The notes: generated by a model not told the origin, from the letters alone. DNA of 64,000 nucleotides from Paraplanobispora siamensis (GCF_016863175.1 NZ_BOOJ01000069.1:1-64000), one strand, 5' to 3'. Counted from the first letter of the stretch, positions 16,244-26,300 are shown. Made by a program: numbers and translations.

Positions 16244-18336
16244 ACGAGCCCACCACCGGGCGCGACGCGCCCATCCTCGAGGTCAGCGACCTCAACGTCA
16301 CCTTCCGCGGCGGCATCAAGGCCGTGCGAGGGGTCAGCTACCAGCTCCGCCCGGGCGAGGTCCTCGGCATCGTCGGCGAGTCCGGCTCCGGAAAGTCCGT
16401 GACCTCGCTGGCGGTGATGGGCCTGCTCCCCGAGGGCGCCGAGGTCACCGGCTCGGTCAGGCTGCACGGCAAGGAGCTGATCGGCGCGCGGGAGGAGGAT
16501 CTCACGCGGCTGCGCGGCAAGAGCGTCAGCATGATCTTCCAGGACCCGCTGTCGGCCTTCACCCCCGTCTACACCATCGGCGACCAGATCGCCGAGGCGG
16601 TGCGGATCCACCAGAAGGTCGGCAAGGACAAGGCGGCCAGGCGCGCCGTCGAGCTGCTGGACCTGGTCGGCATCCCGCACCCGGACGTGCGGGCCAAGGC
16701 GTTCCCGCACGAGTTCTCCGGCGGCATGCGCCAGCGCGCGATGATCGCCATGGCCATCGCCAACGACCCCGACGTGCTGATCTGCGACGAGCCGACCACC
16801 GCGCTGGACGTCACCATCCAGGCCCAGGTCCTGGACGTGCTCAAGACCGCGCAGCGGGAGACCGGCGCCGGGATCGTGATGATCACCCACGACCTGGGCG
16901 TCGTGGCGGGCCTGGCCGACCGGGTGCTGGTGATGTACGCCGGCAAGCCGGTCGAGACCGGCACCGTGGACGAGATCTACTACCGCCCGCGGCAGCCGTA
17001 CACCATGGGCCTGCTCGCCTCGATCCCGCGCATGGACCGCCCGACCGAGCGGCTGATCCCGATCGAGGGCAACCCGCCCTCGCCCGCGGCGCTCCCGCCG
17101 GGCTGCCCGTTCGCGCCGCGCTGCCCGCTCAAGGTGGACGCGTGCGACGACGCCGAGCCCGAGCTGGAGCGGATCGGCACCGGCGGGCGCATGTCGGCCT
17201 GCATCCGCTCACACGAGATCGACCTCAAGGGCCTGGACGGCGCGACCGTCTACCCGGTCCCGGAGGCCCCCGCGCAGCGGGAGGAGCGCAGGCCGCGCGC
17301 CGAGCGGGAGACCGTGCTGAAGGTGGACGACCTGATCCGGCACTACCCGCTCATGAAGGGCGCGGTCATGAAGCGCCGGGTCGGCACCGTGTACGCGGTG
17401 GACGGCATCAGCTTCGACATCGCCGAAGGCGAGACGCTCGCCCTGGTCGGCGAGTCGGGCTGCGGCAAGACCACCACCCTCCAGCAGATCATGCAGCTGC
17501 AGGCGCCGCAGGGCGGCACGGTCGTGGTCCTCGGCAAGGACAGCGCCAAGCTGGCCAAGGCCGAGCGCAAGGGGCTGCGCAGGGACCTGCAGATCGTCTT
17601 CCAGGACCCGATGTCCGCGCTCGACCCGCGCATGCCGGTCGGCGACATCCTCGCCGAGCCGCTGCGCGCGCACGGGCACAAGGACGCCAAGGCCATCAGG
17701 GCCAGGATCGACGAGCTGCTCACCCTGGTCGGACTGGCCCCCGAGCACGCCGAGCGCTACCCGCAGCACTTCTCCGGCGGGCAGCGCCAGCGCATCGGCA
17801 TCGCCCGCGCCCTGGCGCTGGAGCCGAAGCTGATCGTGCTGGACGAGCCGGTCTCGGCGCTGGACGTGTCCATCCAGGCGGGTGTGATCAACCTGCTGGA
17901 GGACCTGAAGGTCAGGCTGGGCCTGTCCTACCTGTTCGTCGCGCACGACCTGTCGGTGGTGCGGCACATCGCCGACCGGGTCGCCGTCATGTATCTCGGC
18001 AAGATCGCCGAGATCGGCGCGGTGGACGAGGTGTACGGCGCGCCCGCGCATCCCTACACCCGGGCGCTGCTGTCGGCGATCCCGCTGCCGGACCCCGAGC
18101 TGGAGCGCTCCCGCGAGCGCATCCTCCTCAAGGGCGACCTGCCCAGCCCCGCAAACCCCCCGTCGGGCTGCCGCTTCCGCACCCGCTGCCCCAAGCGCGC
18201 CCTGCTGGGCGAGGCCGAGGCGCGCAAGTGCGAGGAGGCGGAGCCCGCCGTGATACGGCTCGCGCCCGCCGGAGACCACGGCGCCGCCTGCCACTACCCC
18301 GAGAACACCGAGGCCGTCGCGGCCCCGGGTGTGTGA
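16240..18336 (+). CDS. Fused DppD-DppF dual ATPase of peptide ABC transporter
   Basis: A 698-residue protein containing two complete ABC ATPase domains in tandem. Domain 1 has Walker A GESGSGKS (46-53) and signature FSGGMRQR near 159; domain 2 has Walker [10 protein letters not shown] near 404 and signature FSGGQRQR near 510. Each half ends with an oligopeptide/dipeptide C-terminal Cys-rich region ([15 protein letters not shown] and [12 protein letters not shown]) of the kind linked to Fe-S or metal binding in Dpp/Opp ATPases. DppD and DppF are often separate proteins; the fusion is common in actinomycetes. It energises the two adjacent permeases. Confidence 0.93.
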   Translation: MNEPTTGRDAPILEVSDLNVTFRGGIKAVRGVSYQLRPGEVLGIVGESGSGKSVTSLAVMGLLPEGAEVTGSVRLHGKELIGAREEDLTRLRGKSVSMIFQDPLSAFTPVYTIGDQIAEAVRIHQKVGKDKAARRAVELLDLVGIPHPDVRAKAFPHEFSGGMRQRAMIAMAIANDPDVLICDEPTTALDVTIQAQVLDVLKTAQRETGAGIVMITHDLGVVAGLADRVLVMYAGKPVETGTVDEIYYRPRQPYTMGLLASIPRMDRPTERLIPIEGNPPSPAALPPGCPFAPRCPLKVDACDDAEPELERIGTGGRMSACIRSHEIDLKGLDGATVYPVPEAPAQREERRPRAERETVLKVDDLIRHYPLMKGAVMKRRVGTVYAVDGISFDIAEGETLALVGESGCGKTTTLQQIMQLQAPQGGTVVVLGKDSAKLAKAERKGLRRDLQIVFQDPMSALDPRMPVGDILAEPLRAHGHKDAKAIRARIDELLTLVGLAPEHAERYPQHFSGGQRQRIGIARALALEPKLIVLDEPVSALDVSIQAGVINLLEDLKVRLGLSYLFVAHDLSVVRHIADRVAVMYLGKIAEIGAVDEVYGAPAHPYTRALLSAIPLPDPELERSRERILLKGDLPSPANPPSGCRFRTRCPKRALLGEAEARKCEEAEPAVIRLAPAGDHGAACHYPENTEAVAAPGV

Positions 18337-18358
18337 AATCCCTGTGTTGGAGGAACAC

Positions 18359-20068
18359 GTGAAGGTTGGCTACAAGGCCGCCGCCGGAGCCGCGCTCCTG
18401 GCCATGGCCCTGACCGCCTGCGGCAGCGGCGGCACTGCGAACAAGCCGAACGCCGCCTCGTCGGAGGCCGCCAAGGAGGCTGCGGCGCAGCTCCCGGGCA
18501 GCACCATCAACCCCGTCCCCTACGAGCAGGTCGCCGACGGCGGCACGCTGACGCTGGCGCTCAGCTCGTGGCAGGAGAACTGGAACTACAACCAGGTCAA
18601 CGGCACCCACGCCAACACCGACGACGTCATCGAGCCGCTCATGCCGAGCGCCGGCCGCGCCGACGACAAGGCCACCCTCACCGCCCTGTCGGACTACGTG
18701 ACCGAGTGGAAGATGGAGATCACGGACGGCGTCCAGGTCGTCACGTACAAGATCAACGAGAAGGCCGCCTGGTCGGACGGCACCCCGATCACCTACAAGG
18801 ACTTCCAGGCGCAGTGGAAGGCCCTGAACGGCTCGAACAAGAAGTACCAGGTCTCCTCGACCGACGGTTACGACCGGGTCAAGTCGGTGGAGAAGGGCGC
18901 CACCGACAAGGACGTCGTGGTGACCTTCGAGAAGAACTACCCCGACTGGCAGGGCATGTTCTCGCCCCTCTACCCGGCCTCCACGAACGAGGACCCCGAG
19001 GTCTTCAACAAGGGCTGGATCGGCAAGATCCCGGTCACCGCGGGCCCGTTCAAGGTCGAGAAGGTCGACGAGACCACCAAGACCGTCACGCTCGTCCGTG
19101 ACGACAACTGGTGGGGCCAGAAGGCCAAGCTGGACAAGGTCATCTTCCGCGCCATCGAGGACGGCGCGACGATGAACGCCTTCGCCAACGGCGAGATCGA
19201 CGCCTTCGAGATCCCGGCCAACGCCTCCGACCTCAAGCGGGCCAAGGAGGTGCCGAACGTCGACATCCGCAAGGCCGCGGCCCCGAACTGGCGCCACTTC
19301 ACCGTCAACGGCTCGGCCGAGCTGCTGAAGGACAAGTCGGTCCGCCAGGCCGTCGCCATGGGCATCAACCGCGAGACGATCGCCGCGTCCGACCTCAAGG
19401 ACATGGACTGGCCGATCCAGACGCTCGGCAACCACCTGTACATGAACACCCACAAGGGGTACGTGGACAACTCCGGCGAGGTCGGCAAGTACAACCCGGA
19501 GAAGGCCAAGCAGCTGCTGGACGCCGCGGGCTGGAAGCAGGAGGGCGAGTACCGCAAGAAGGACGGCAAGGAGTTCGCCATCCGCTTCACCTACCCCTCC
19601 TCGGTGGCGGTCGCCAAGCAGGAGGGTGAGCTCACCCAGGCGATGCTGAAGGAGATCGGCGTCAAGGTCAACGTCGAGCCGGTCCCGGACGACAAGTTCT
19701 TCGACGACTACGTCATCCCCGGCAACTTCGACATCGCGCCGTTCTCCTGGCTGGGCACGCCGTTCCCGAACGGCGCCCTGCCGCAGATCTACAAGACGCC
19801 GGAGAGCGCCGAGAACTACGGCAGCAACTTCCCGCGCACCGGCAGCCCCGAGCTGGACACCCTGATCGACCAGGCGGCCGGCGAGATGGACCCGCAGAAG
19901 GCCATCGACCTGGGCAACCAGGCCGACAAGCTGATCTGGGACCTGGTCCACACCATCCCGCTGTACCAGCGCCCGGACATCTACGCCACGAAGAAGAACC
20001 TGGCCAACTACGGCGCCTTCGGCTACGCCGACCCGAAGGACTGGACCGTCGTCGGCTTCACCAAGTAG
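18359..20068 (+). CDS. Peptide-type ABC transporter substrate-binding lipoprotein (SBP family 5)
   Basis: A 569-residue lipoprotein with lipobox LTAC (Cys21 from the GTG at 18359). The GTG was chosen because TTGGAGGAAC lies just upstream; an earlier in-frame ATG at 18329 would overlap the ATPase gene and add residues before the signal peptide. The body is family 5 solute-binding (AAWSDGTPITYKDFQAQWKA is the family signature; later NHLYMNTHKGY and PEKAKQLLDAAGWKQ). It is last in the operon, a less common order than binding protein first. It likely captures oligopeptides. The coding sequence is unusually rich in Lys/AAG codons for this window, as expected for an abundant secreted protein. Confidence 0.92.
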   Translation: MKVGYKAAAGAALLAMALTACGSGGTANKPNAASSEAAKEAAAQLPGSTINPVPYEQVADGGTLTLALSSWQENWNYNQVNGTHANTDDVIEPLMPSAGRADDKATLTALSDYVTEWKMEITDGVQVVTYKINEKAAWSDGTPITYKDFQAQWKALNGSNKKYQVSSTDGYDRVKSVEKGATDKDVVVTFEKNYPDWQGMFSPLYPASTNEDPEVFNKGWIGKIPVTAGPFKVEKVDETTKTVTLVRDDNWWGQKAKLDKVIFRAIEDGATMNAFANGEIDAFEIPANASDLKRAKEVPNVDIRKAAAPNWRHFTVNGSAELLKDKSVRQAVAMGINRETIAASDLKDMDWPIQTLGNHLYMNTHKGYVDNSGEVGKYNPEKAKQLLDAAGWKQEGEYRKKDGKEFAIRFTYPSSVAVAKQEGELTQAMLKEIGVKVNVEPVPDDKFFDDYVIPGNFDIAPFSWLGTPFPNGALPQIYKTPESAENYGSNFPRTGSPELDTLIDQAAGEMDPQKAIDLGNQADKLIWDLVHTIPLYQRPDIYATKKNLANYGAFGYADPKDWTVVGFTK

Positions 20069-20109
20069 TCCGGTCAGTCCCGGTCGGTTCCGGGTGACCC
20101 CGGGGTGAT

Positions 20110-20134
20110 CCCCGCGCAGGGACCCTGCGCGGGG
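20110..20134 (+). terminator. Hairpin after the peptide ABC operon
   Basis: An 11-bp perfect stem (CCCCGCGCAGG at 20110-20120 with CCTGCGCGGGG at 20124-20134) and a 3-nt loop lies 42 bp after the binding-protein stop codon. It is followed by a second hairpin at 20167-20202, giving tandem terminators. Confidence 0.7.
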
Positions 20135-20166
20135 ACGGCCGGCTCCGCCCGGTGAGCCCGGTCGTT

Positions 20167-20202
20167 CCGTGCCCTTCCCCGTTCCGGCGGGGGAGGGCAC
20201 GG
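20167..20202 (+). terminator. Second hairpin after the peptide ABC operon
   Basis: CCGTGCCCT (20167-20175) pairs with AGGGCACGG (20194-20202), and the pairing extends imperfectly into the inner C/G runs. The hairpin is followed by CCCTTTTCCC, a weak pyrimidine tract. It probably backs up the first terminator. Confidence 0.65.
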
Positions 20203-20224
20203 CCCTTTTCCCGGTCTCTTCCCC

Positions 20225-20292
20225 GGCCCGGTCTCTTCTCCGGCCCGGTCTCTTCTCCGGCCCGGTCTCTTCTCCGGCCCGGTCTCTTCTCC
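20225..20292. repeat. 17-bp tandem repeat, four perfect units
   Basis: The unit GGCCCGGTCTCTTCTCC is perfect at 20225-20241, 20242-20258, 20259-20275 and 20276-20292, preceded by a partial, degenerate copy from about 20210. The 17-bp period is not a multiple of 3, which argues against a coding role. It fills the space between the ABC operon terminators and a convergent small gene. Confidence 0.9.
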
Positions 20293-20329
20293 GGCGGGGC
20301 CGTACGCCCTCGAAGCCGGGAAGTCCTTC

Positions 20330-20542
20330 TCAGGAGAAAGCGACCCGGCGGGTGAGCGGGCGGACGTTCTCCACGGGCTCGGGGACCAGCGCGTCCGCGC
20401 ACTCCGGGCAGGCGAACAGGATCGCCTCGTTCGGCAGGCGGCCGATCCTGATCCTCGGCCGGGGCCACTTCTTGTGGCAGGCCACGCAGGCGTCACCTTC
20501 GCATTGGGCGCGGGTCAGGCCTTCTGGGTCGAACATCATCAT
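20330..20542 (-). CDS. Small zinc-ribbon-like protein
   Basis: About 70 residues, with a two-knuckle metal site: CVACHKKW and, about 25 residues later, CPEC, plus one further upstream Cys (AQCEGD). This fits a zinc ribbon, found in many small nucleic acid-binding or scaffold proteins. I place the start at one of three consecutive ATG codons (20542, 20539, 20536), because the longer in-frame extension to 20659 reads through a promoter-like region. Function is unknown. It is transcribed on its own, convergent with the ABC operon and upstream of the gabT terminator. Confidence 0.6.
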   Translation of the reverse strand: MMMFDPEGLTRAQCEGDACVACHKKWPRPRIRIGRLPNEAILFACPECADALVPEPVENVRPLTRRVAFS

Positions 20543-20705
20543 GGTCCGTACCGTTCTGGTCGGCCTCCAGTCCACCACGCCTCCCCTCCTGCTCACTCTG
20601 TCACCTGTCGCAACCGTTATAACGTTCCTACCCCCGGTGATCGATTTGCTGGAGCCCAAGCGAGGGTTAAATCGCCTCCAGGGTGTGATTCACCCAACGA
20701 CAAAA

Positions 20706-20734
20706 GGGGCACCAGGCATCAAGCCGGGTGCCCC
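20706..20734 (-). terminator. gabT terminator
   Basis: Read on the minus strand, GGGGCACC (20734-20727) pairs with GGTGCCCC (20713-20706), followed by TTTTG. It is 20 bp beyond the gabT stop codon, a canonical intrinsic terminator with a short T run. Confidence 0.8.
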
Positions 20735-20754
20735 CTGCGACGGACTTCAAACTG

Positions 20755-22107
20755 TCAGATCTCGGAAACGATCTTCTCCAGGATGGTCAGGCCCTCTTCC
20801 AGCAGGTGGTCGGGCATGACCAGCGGCGGCAGGAATCGCAGAACGTTGCCGTAGGTGCCGGCGGTCAGCACGAGCAGGCCCTCGGCGTGGCACCGCTTCG
20901 CGATCTCGCCCGCGGCCGTGGGGTGCGGCTCCTTGGTCCCGGGGACGACCAGCTCGATGGCGATCATGGCGCCGCGGCCGCGCACGTCGCCCACGATCGG
21001 GTTCTTCTCCGCGATGGCGCGCAGGCGCGGGAGCATGACCTCGCCGATGTGCCGGGCCCGGCCCACCAGGTCATCGGCCTCGATGGTCTCCAGCACGCCG
21101 AGCGCCGCCTCGCAGGCGAGCGGGTTGCCGCCGTAGGTGCCGCCCAGGCCGCCGACGTGGATCCTGTCGAGGATCTCGGCGCGGCCGGTGACGGCCGCCA
21201 GCGGCAGGCCGCCCGCGATGCCCTTGGCGGTGACGATGATGTCGGGGACGAGGCCCTCGTCCTCACAGGCGAACAGGTCGCCGGTGCGGGCGAAGCCGGT
21301 CTGCACCTCGTCGGCGATGAACACGATCCCGTTGGCCTTGCAGAACTCGGCGATCCTCGGCAGGAAGCCCTTGGCCGGCTCGATGAAGCCGCCCTCGCCC
21401 GCGATCGGCTCGATCAGCACCGCGGCCACGTTCTCGGCGCCGACCTGCTTGTTGATCTGGTCGATCGCCTGGGCCGCGGCCTCCTCGGCGCAGTTCTCCG
21501 GGCCCGACGGCCAACGGAAGGGGTAGGCCAGCGGCACCCGGTAGACCTCGGGCGCGAACGGGCCGAAGCCCTGCTTGTACGGCATGTTCTTGGCCGTCAG
21601 CGACATCGTCAGCAGGGTCCGGCCGTGGTAGCCGTGGTCGAAGACGACGACGGCCTGGCGGCCGGTGGCGTGCCGGGCGACCTTGACCGCGTTCTCCACG
21701 GCCTCGGCGCCGCTGTTGAGCAGGAAGGTGCGCTTCTCGTGGTCGCCGGGGGTGATCTCGTTGAGCCTCTCGGCGACCTGCACGTACGACTCGTACGGCG
21801 TGATCATGAAGCAGGTGTGCGTGAAGTCCGCCACCTGCCGCTGGACCCGCTCGACCACGCGCGGCGCGGCGTTGCCCACGTTGGTCACCGCGATGCCCGA
21901 GCCGAAGTCGATCAGGGAGTTGCCGTCGGCGTCGACGACCACACCGCCACCGGCGTGCGTCACGAAGACCGGCAGGGTGGTGCCGATGCCCGGCGGGACG
22001 GCGGCCTGCTTGCGGGCGAACATCTCACGGGACTTCGGGCCGGGGATCTCGGTGACGACGCGGCGCTCCTGCGGAAGCGACGGGCCGCCCTGGGTGACGG
22101 TGCTCAT
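20755..22107 (-). CDS. gabT: 4-aminobutyrate--2-oxoglutarate transaminase
   Basis: A 450-residue class III aminotransferase that converts GABA and 2-oxoglutarate to succinate semialdehyde and glutamate. Landmarks are [15 protein letters not shown], the PLP Asp266 in [14 protein letters not shown], and the Schiff-base Lys295 in [10 protein letters not shown]. Overall length and the N-terminal segment [16 protein letters not shown] match actinobacterial GabT. It is divergent from a PucR regulator with about 100 bp between the starts, the common arrangement for GABA-responsive control. The aldehyde dehydrogenase at 24.5 kb could oxidise its product. It ends at a clear intrinsic terminator. Confidence 0.92.
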   Translation of the reverse strand: MSTVTQGGPSLPQERRVVTEIPGPKSREMFARKQAAVPPGIGTTLPVFVTHAGGGVVVDADGNSLIDFGSGIAVTNVGNAAPRVVERVQRQVADFTHTCFMITPYESYVQVAERLNEITPGDHEKRTFLLNSGAEAVENAVKVARHATGRQAVVVFDHGYHGRTLLTMSLTAKNMPYKQGFGPFAPEVYRVPLAYPFRWPSGPENCAEEAAAQAIDQINKQVGAENVAAVLIEPIAGEGGFIEPAKGFLPRIAEFCKANGIVFIADEVQTGFARTGDLFACEDEGLVPDIIVTAKGIAGGLPLAAVTGRAEILDRIHVGGLGGTYGGNPLACEAALGVLETIEADDLVGRARHIGEVMLPRLRAIAEKNPIVGDVRGRGAMIAIELVVPGTKEPHPTAAGEIAKRCHAEGLLVLTAGTYGNVLRFLPPLVMPDHLLEEGLTILEKIVSEI

Positions 22108-22204
22108 GCTGCGACGGTATGCCGGGCGTGCCGGGATGCCGATGATGCACTATGGCAAAATTGCGAGGATCGCTCTGGCCGTAACGTACAAACCGGGGGT
22201 GGTG

Positions 22205-23659
22205 GTGGCGCCGACGCTGCGCACCGTCGTGCGGCGCCTGCCGCTCGGGCTCGCCGTGCTCGCCGGGCACGAGGCGCTCGACCGGCCGGTGCGCTGGGTG
22301 GCCGTGAGCGAGCTGGAGGATCCCACTCCGTTCCTGGAGGGCGGCGAGCTCGTCCTGACCACGGGCATGCGCCTGGACGCCGACGGCGCCGCGCCGTACG
22401 TCGACCGCCTGGTCGCCCGGGGCGTCACCGGCCTGGGGTTCGGCGTCGGCCTGGGGCACGAGGAGATCCCCGCCGAGCTGGTGACGGCCGCCTCCCGGGC
22501 GGGACTGCCGCTGGTCGAGGTGCCGCGTCAGACCCCGTTCGTCGCGATCGGCAAGGCGGTCAGCGACCTGCTCGCCGCCGAGCAGTACGAGGAGATCACC
22601 CGCGCCTTCGCCGCCCAGAACCGTCTCACCCGCGCGGCCCTGCGCCCCGAGGGGCCGCGGGCCGTGGTCGAGCGCCTGGCCAGGGAACTCGGCGGCTGGG
22701 CCGTACTGCTCGACGAGGCGGGTGGCGAGCGGCATGCGGCGGGCAGGGGCGCCGCGGCCGTGGCCGCCGTCATCCCCGAGCTCGGCCGCCTGCGCGGACG
22801 GCCGCGCGAGGGCGGGACCCCCTCCAGCCTGGCGTTCTCCACCCCCGGAGCGCACGTCGTCGTCCAGCCGCTGGGCGCCCGCCGGATCAGGGGGTTCTTC
22901 GCGGTCGGGCTCGGCAAACCCTTCTCGCCGGTCGAGCACACCGTGGTCAACGCCGCCGGATCGCTGCTCACCCTCCTGCTCGAACACGGCAGGGAACACC
23001 AGGAGGCCGAGCGCGGCGTCCGCTCCGCCGTGCTGCGGCTGCTGCTGGCCGGGGAGACGCGGGCCGGGCGGGAGACGCTGGAGCTGCTGGGCGGCGGGCT
23101 CGCGGACGGGCCGCTGACGGTCCTGGCCTGCGGCGGCGACCCCGAGGCGGTGCTGGAGGCGGCGGCGGAGGAGTTCGCGGCGGACGCCGACGGCCGGGTG
23201 GTCGTCATCGTGCCGGCTGAGCGCGCCGAGACCGCGGCGGCGGCGCTGCGCGGTCACGGACCGGTCGGCGTCGGCACCCCGGTGGACGATCGGCAGCTGG
23301 GCACGGGCCTGGACCAGGCCGACCGGGCGCTCGCGGCGGCCCGCCGCGGCGGTGAGCCGGTCATGCGCTTCGCCGACCTGGCGGGGCAGGGACTGCTCTC
23401 CCTGCTGGACGCCGGAGCGGCCGCGGCGTTCTCCGCGGCGCTGCTCGCCCCGCTGCGGGAGTACGGCTCCCGCGCCGACCTGCTGGAGTCGCTGCGCGCC
23501 TACCTGGCGTGCAACGGGCACTGGGACGCGGCGGCGCAGCGGCTCGGCGTGCACCGGCACACCCTGCGCTATCGCATGCGCCGCGTCGCCGAGATCCTCG
23601 GCCGCGACCTGGACGACCCCGCGGCCCGGGCCGAGCTCTGGGTCGCGCTGAACGTCTGA
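22205..23659 (+). CDS. PucR family regulator divergent from gabT
   Basis: About 484 residues. The N-terminal PucR domain covers about 1-125 (EDPTPFLEGGELVLTTGMRL), and the C-terminal helix-turn-helix is near 430-475 (GHWDAAAQRLGVHRHTLRYRMRRVAEILGRDL). Three consecutive GTG codons (22199, 22202, 22205) follow a run of five Gs; I chose the last for spacing. The much longer open frame to 21665 overlaps gabT antisense and is rejected. The divergent position makes it the likely regulator of gabT, with GABA or a related amine as effector. It is the second PucR protein in the window and differs clearly from the one at 2.5 kb. Confidence 0.87.
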   Translation: MAPTLRTVVRRLPLGLAVLAGHEALDRPVRWVAVSELEDPTPFLEGGELVLTTGMRLDADGAAPYVDRLVARGVTGLGFGVGLGHEEIPAELVTAASRAGLPLVEVPRQTPFVAIGKAVSDLLAAEQYEEITRAFAAQNRLTRAALRPEGPRAVVERLARELGGWAVLLDEAGGERHAAGRGAAAVAAVIPELGRLRGRPREGGTPSSLAFSTPGAHVVVQPLGARRIRGFFAVGLGKPFSPVEHTVVNAAGSLLTLLLEHGREHQEAERGVRSAVLRLLLAGETRAGRETLELLGGGLADGPLTVLACGGDPEAVLEAAAEEFAADADGRVVVIVPAERAETAAAALRGHGPVGVGTPVDDRQLGTGLDQADRALAAARRGGEPVMRFADLAGQGLLSLLDAGAAAAFSAALLAPLREYGSRADLLESLRAYLACNGHWDAAAQRLGVHRHTLRYRMRRVAEILGRDLDDPAARAELWVALNV

Positions 23660-23671
23660 CGGTCCGGCGTC

Positions 23672-24331
23672 CTAGAGCAGGGCGGCCCCGGAGTCGCTCA
23701 GCTCCGGGGCGGGCTTGGCCATGTAGCGGAAGACGACGGCGCGGGTGACGGTCTCGTAGATGCTCTCGTCGCGCAGGTGACCGGCACGTTCCAGGCTGAT
23801 CGCCCCCTGCGCGGCCGCCCACAGCGCGTCGGCGATCTTCCTGGGCTGGGTGGGGACGAGGTATCCGGCCGAGATGCAGTCGGCGATCACCCGGTCGAAG
23901 ATGTTGAGCGCCGCCCTGGCCAGGGTCCTGGCCCGCTCGCTGGGGGTGAAGCCGGGGATCGCCTTCTCGAACATCAGGCCGTAGTAGCCGGGCTCGGCCA
24001 GCGCGGCCTCCCGGTACGCCGGGCCGAGGGCGTTGAGGTGCTCAAGGGAGTTCTTGCGCGGGGGCACCTCGTTCAGGCGCCGCCGGAACCGCTCGAAGCC
24101 CTCCAGGTAGAGGGCCTCGGCCAGGCCCTCCTTGCTGCCGAACATGGTGTAGATGACGGTCGTGGAGCATCCGGCCTCGCCGGCGATGCGCCGCATCGAC
24201 AAGCTCTCCGGTCCGACGGTGACCAGAAGACGGCTGGCCACGTCGAGGAGCCGGCTGCGCAACGCGTCCTGACCGGCCCGCTCGCCGAGCATGTAGGCGC
24301 CCTGCAACCCGAGCGGCGCCGAGGAGGTCAT
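23672..24331 (-). CDS. TetR/AcrR family regulator with WHG-type C-terminal domain
   Basis: A 219-residue regulator with the helix-turn-helix near 25-70 (SMRRIAGEAGCSTTVIYTMFGSKEGLAEALY). The C-terminal segment EPGYYGLMFEKAIPGF is typical of the WHG-type TetR ligand domain. The ATG at 24331 was preferred over 24379 because the extra residues (PPPRSERRAP) look like leader sequence. It is convergent with the PucR gene (12 bp between stops) and divergent from the aldehyde dehydrogenase gene, which is its most likely target. I could not find a clear palindrome in the 213-bp gap. Confidence 0.85.
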   Translation of the reverse strand: MTSSAPLGLQGAYMLGERAGQDALRSRLLDVASRLLVTVGPESLSMRRIAGEAGCSTTVIYTMFGSKEGLAEALYLEGFERFRRRLNEVPPRKNSLEHLNALGPAYREAALAEPGYYGLMFEKAIPGFTPSERARTLARAALNIFDRVIADCISAGYLVPTQPRKIADALWAAAQGAISLERAGHLRDESIYETVTRAVVFRYMAKPAPELSDSGAALL

Positions 24332-24544
24332 GGGGGCACGCCTTTCCGATCTGGGGGGTGGCACACGAGACTTAGCCAACGTGAAGATCGTTCAAACCGT
24401 CGTCCATAAGAAATATCCCTTAATAATCCCTATTTCGTTACAGGAGATCGAGGGTGAGGTTTATGCGGAACGGCGAGCGATGTCACGGGTCTTGTGCGGA
24501 CTGGAGTAGGGCCCGGCCCCCGCCGGTGGCATACGGTCGGAAGC

Positions 24545-25972
24545 ATGGACGTGCGCCCCTTCTGGCTCGCCGGCCGCCCCGCGACCGGGGACGGCGAGCT
24601 CACCGTGACCAACTCCCATGACGGCCGCACCGTCGGCGTCTGTTCCGTGCCGACCCCCGACCAGGTCGAGGAGGCCGTCGCCGCGGCGGACGCCGTACGC
24701 AAGGAGGCCGCCGCGCTCCCGATCCACGTGCGGGCCGAGGCCCTCGCCCACGTCTCGCGCCGCCTGGCCGAGCGCGCCGACGAGATCGCCCACCTCATCA
24801 TGGAGGAGAACGGCAAGCCCCTCTTCTGGGCCCGCGGCGAGGTCGGCCGCGCCGTCTCCACCTTCCGCTTCGCCGCCGAGGAGACCCGCCGCCTGAGCGG
24901 TGAGGCGATGCGCCTGGACACCGAGCCCGCCGCGACCGGCCGCCTGGCCTATGTCTCGCGCGTGCCGTACGGGCCGATCCTGGCGATCACGCCGTTCAAC
25001 TTCCCGCTCAACCTCGTCGCCCACAAGGTCGCCCCGGCCATCGCCGCCGGCGCGCCGGTCATCGTCAAGCCCGCTCCGGCCACCCCGCTGTCGGCGCTGC
25101 TGCTCGGCGAGATCCTCGCCGAGACGGACCTGCCCGCCGGGATGTTCTCCGTGCTCCCGGTGCCCAACGACCGCGCCTCCACGCTGGTCACCGACCCCCG
25201 CCTGCCGGTGGTCTCCTTCACCGGCTCGGGCCCGGTCGGGTACGCGATCATGGACCAGGTGCCGCGCAAGCACGTGACCCTGGAGCTCGGCGGCAACGCC
25301 GCCGCGGTCGTGCTGGCCGACGCCGACCTCGACTGGGCCGCCTCCCGGGTGGCGCTGTTCTCCAACTACCAGGCGGGCCAGAGCTGCATCGCGGTCCAGC
25401 GGGTGATCGTCGAGGAGTCCGTGCGCGAGGAGTTCCTGGGCAAGCTGGTCCCGGCCGTCGAGGCCCTGGTGACCGGCGACCCGGCCGACGAGAAGACCCA
25501 GGTCGGCCCGCTGGTCTCGGTCGAGGCCGCCGAGCGCGTCGAGCAGTGGGTCAACGAGGCCGTCGCGTCCGGCGCCCGCGTCCTGACGGGCGGCACCCGT
25601 GACGGCGCCACCGTCACTCCGACCGTCCTGGTCGACGCGCCGGCCGACGCCAAGGTCTCCTGCGAGGAGGTCTTCGGCCCCGTGATGATCGTCCAGACCG
25701 TCTCCGGCCCGGACGAGGCCTTCGCGGCGGTCAACGACTCCAAGTACGGCCTGCAGGCCGGGGTGTTCACCCGCAACCTCGACCTGGCCTTCCGGGCCAA
25801 CCGCGAACTCGAGGTCGGCGGCGTCATCATCGGCGACGTCCCCTCCTACCGCGCCGACCAGATGCCCTACGGCGGCGTCAAGGACTCCGGCATCGGCCGC
25901 GAGGGCATCCGCTCCGCCATCGCCGACTACACCTACGAAAAGGTCATGGTCCTCACGGGCCTGTCCCTCTAG
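24545..25972 (+). CDS. NAD(P)-dependent aldehyde dehydrogenase
   Basis: A 475-residue hydrolytic aldehyde dehydrogenase. Catalytic Cys281 lies in YQAGQSCIAVQRV, the general base Glu247 in LELGGN, and the cofactor Lys175 in VIVKPAPATPLS. Its C-terminus has YGGVKDSGIGREG. Within the superfamily it resembles the succinate-semialdehyde/lactaldehyde group. Proximity to gabT makes succinate semialdehyde plausible, but the substrate is inferred. The ATG at 24545 was chosen over an ATG-less upstream extension. The divergent TetR is the candidate regulator. Confidence 0.88.
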   Translation: MDVRPFWLAGRPATGDGELTVTNSHDGRTVGVCSVPTPDQVEEAVAAADAVRKEAAALPIHVRAEALAHVSRRLAERADEIAHLIMEENGKPLFWARGEVGRAVSTFRFAAEETRRLSGEAMRLDTEPAATGRLAYVSRVPYGPILAITPFNFPLNLVAHKVAPAIAAGAPVIVKPAPATPLSALLLGEILAETDLPAGMFSVLPVPNDRASTLVTDPRLPVVSFTGSGPVGYAIMDQVPRKHVTLELGGNAAAVVLADADLDWAASRVALFSNYQAGQSCIAVQRVIVEESVREEFLGKLVPAVEALVTGDPADEKTQVGPLVSVEAAERVEQWVNEAVASGARVLTGGTRDGATVTPTVLVDAPADAKVSCEEVFGPVMIVQTVSGPDEAFAAVNDSKYGLQAGVFTRNLDLAFRANRELEVGGVIIGDVPSYRADQMPYGGVKDSGIGREGIRSAIADYTYEKVMVLTGLSL

Positions 25973-26040
25973 CCGCGCCGGTGTGTGCCGGCACGGAGCG
26001 CAGATCGTGCCGGTACGGCACGGAGCACAGGTCAAGGCTC

Positions 26041-26173
26041 GGCGCCGGTACGGCGAGACGTGGTACGGCGGTGCTCGGCGCCGTTTGTACGGCGGGCGGC
26101 CCTGGTGGGCGGGGCCGTCCCGCTGCGGCGGGGGACATGGTCGTGCCGTGCGGGCGGGTGTTCCGGCCGGCCG
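26041..26173. repeat. Outer left arm of long inverted repeat
   Basis: Inverted and diverged copy of 27377-27519. Shared anchors are GGCGCCGGTACGGCG at the outer end, GGCGCCGTT..GTACGGCGGGC in the middle, and a perfect 24-bp match at the inner end (26150-26173 against 27377-27400, core GGGTGTTCCGGCCGG). Confidence 0.8.
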
Positions 26174-26178
26174 GTGTT

Positions 26179-26300
26179 CTGTGAGTGGCTGAAGCGTGAG
26201 TGCGGGGCCGTTCAGGGGGGCTCGCCGTTGCCTTGCGGCCGTGCCGGCGGGAAGGAGCTCAGGGCCGGGCGCCGTAGCTGCGCCCAAGGCGGGGGAGTCG
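26179..26300. repeat. Inner left arm of long inverted repeat
   Basis: Inverted copy of 27093-27213, about 120 bp long, with roughly four of five bases matching. Anchors are CTGTGAG.GGCTGAAGC, GCGGGGCCGTTCAGGG, GCCGTTGCCT.GCGGCC, and GGAGTCG at the inner end. Of nine codon differences in the one shared open frame, only three are at third positions, so it does not look like conserved protein. Confidence 0.82.

Noticed and set aside
20210-20292. CRISPR-like array
   Set aside because: The 17-bp units are directly adjacent with no spacers and no cas genes, so it is an ordinary tandem repeat.
21665-22204. 180-residue N-terminal extension of the PucR gene next to gabT
   Set aside because: It overlaps gabT on the opposite strand and lacks any PucR-like sequence. 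The conserved domain begins at the GTG cluster 22199-22207.
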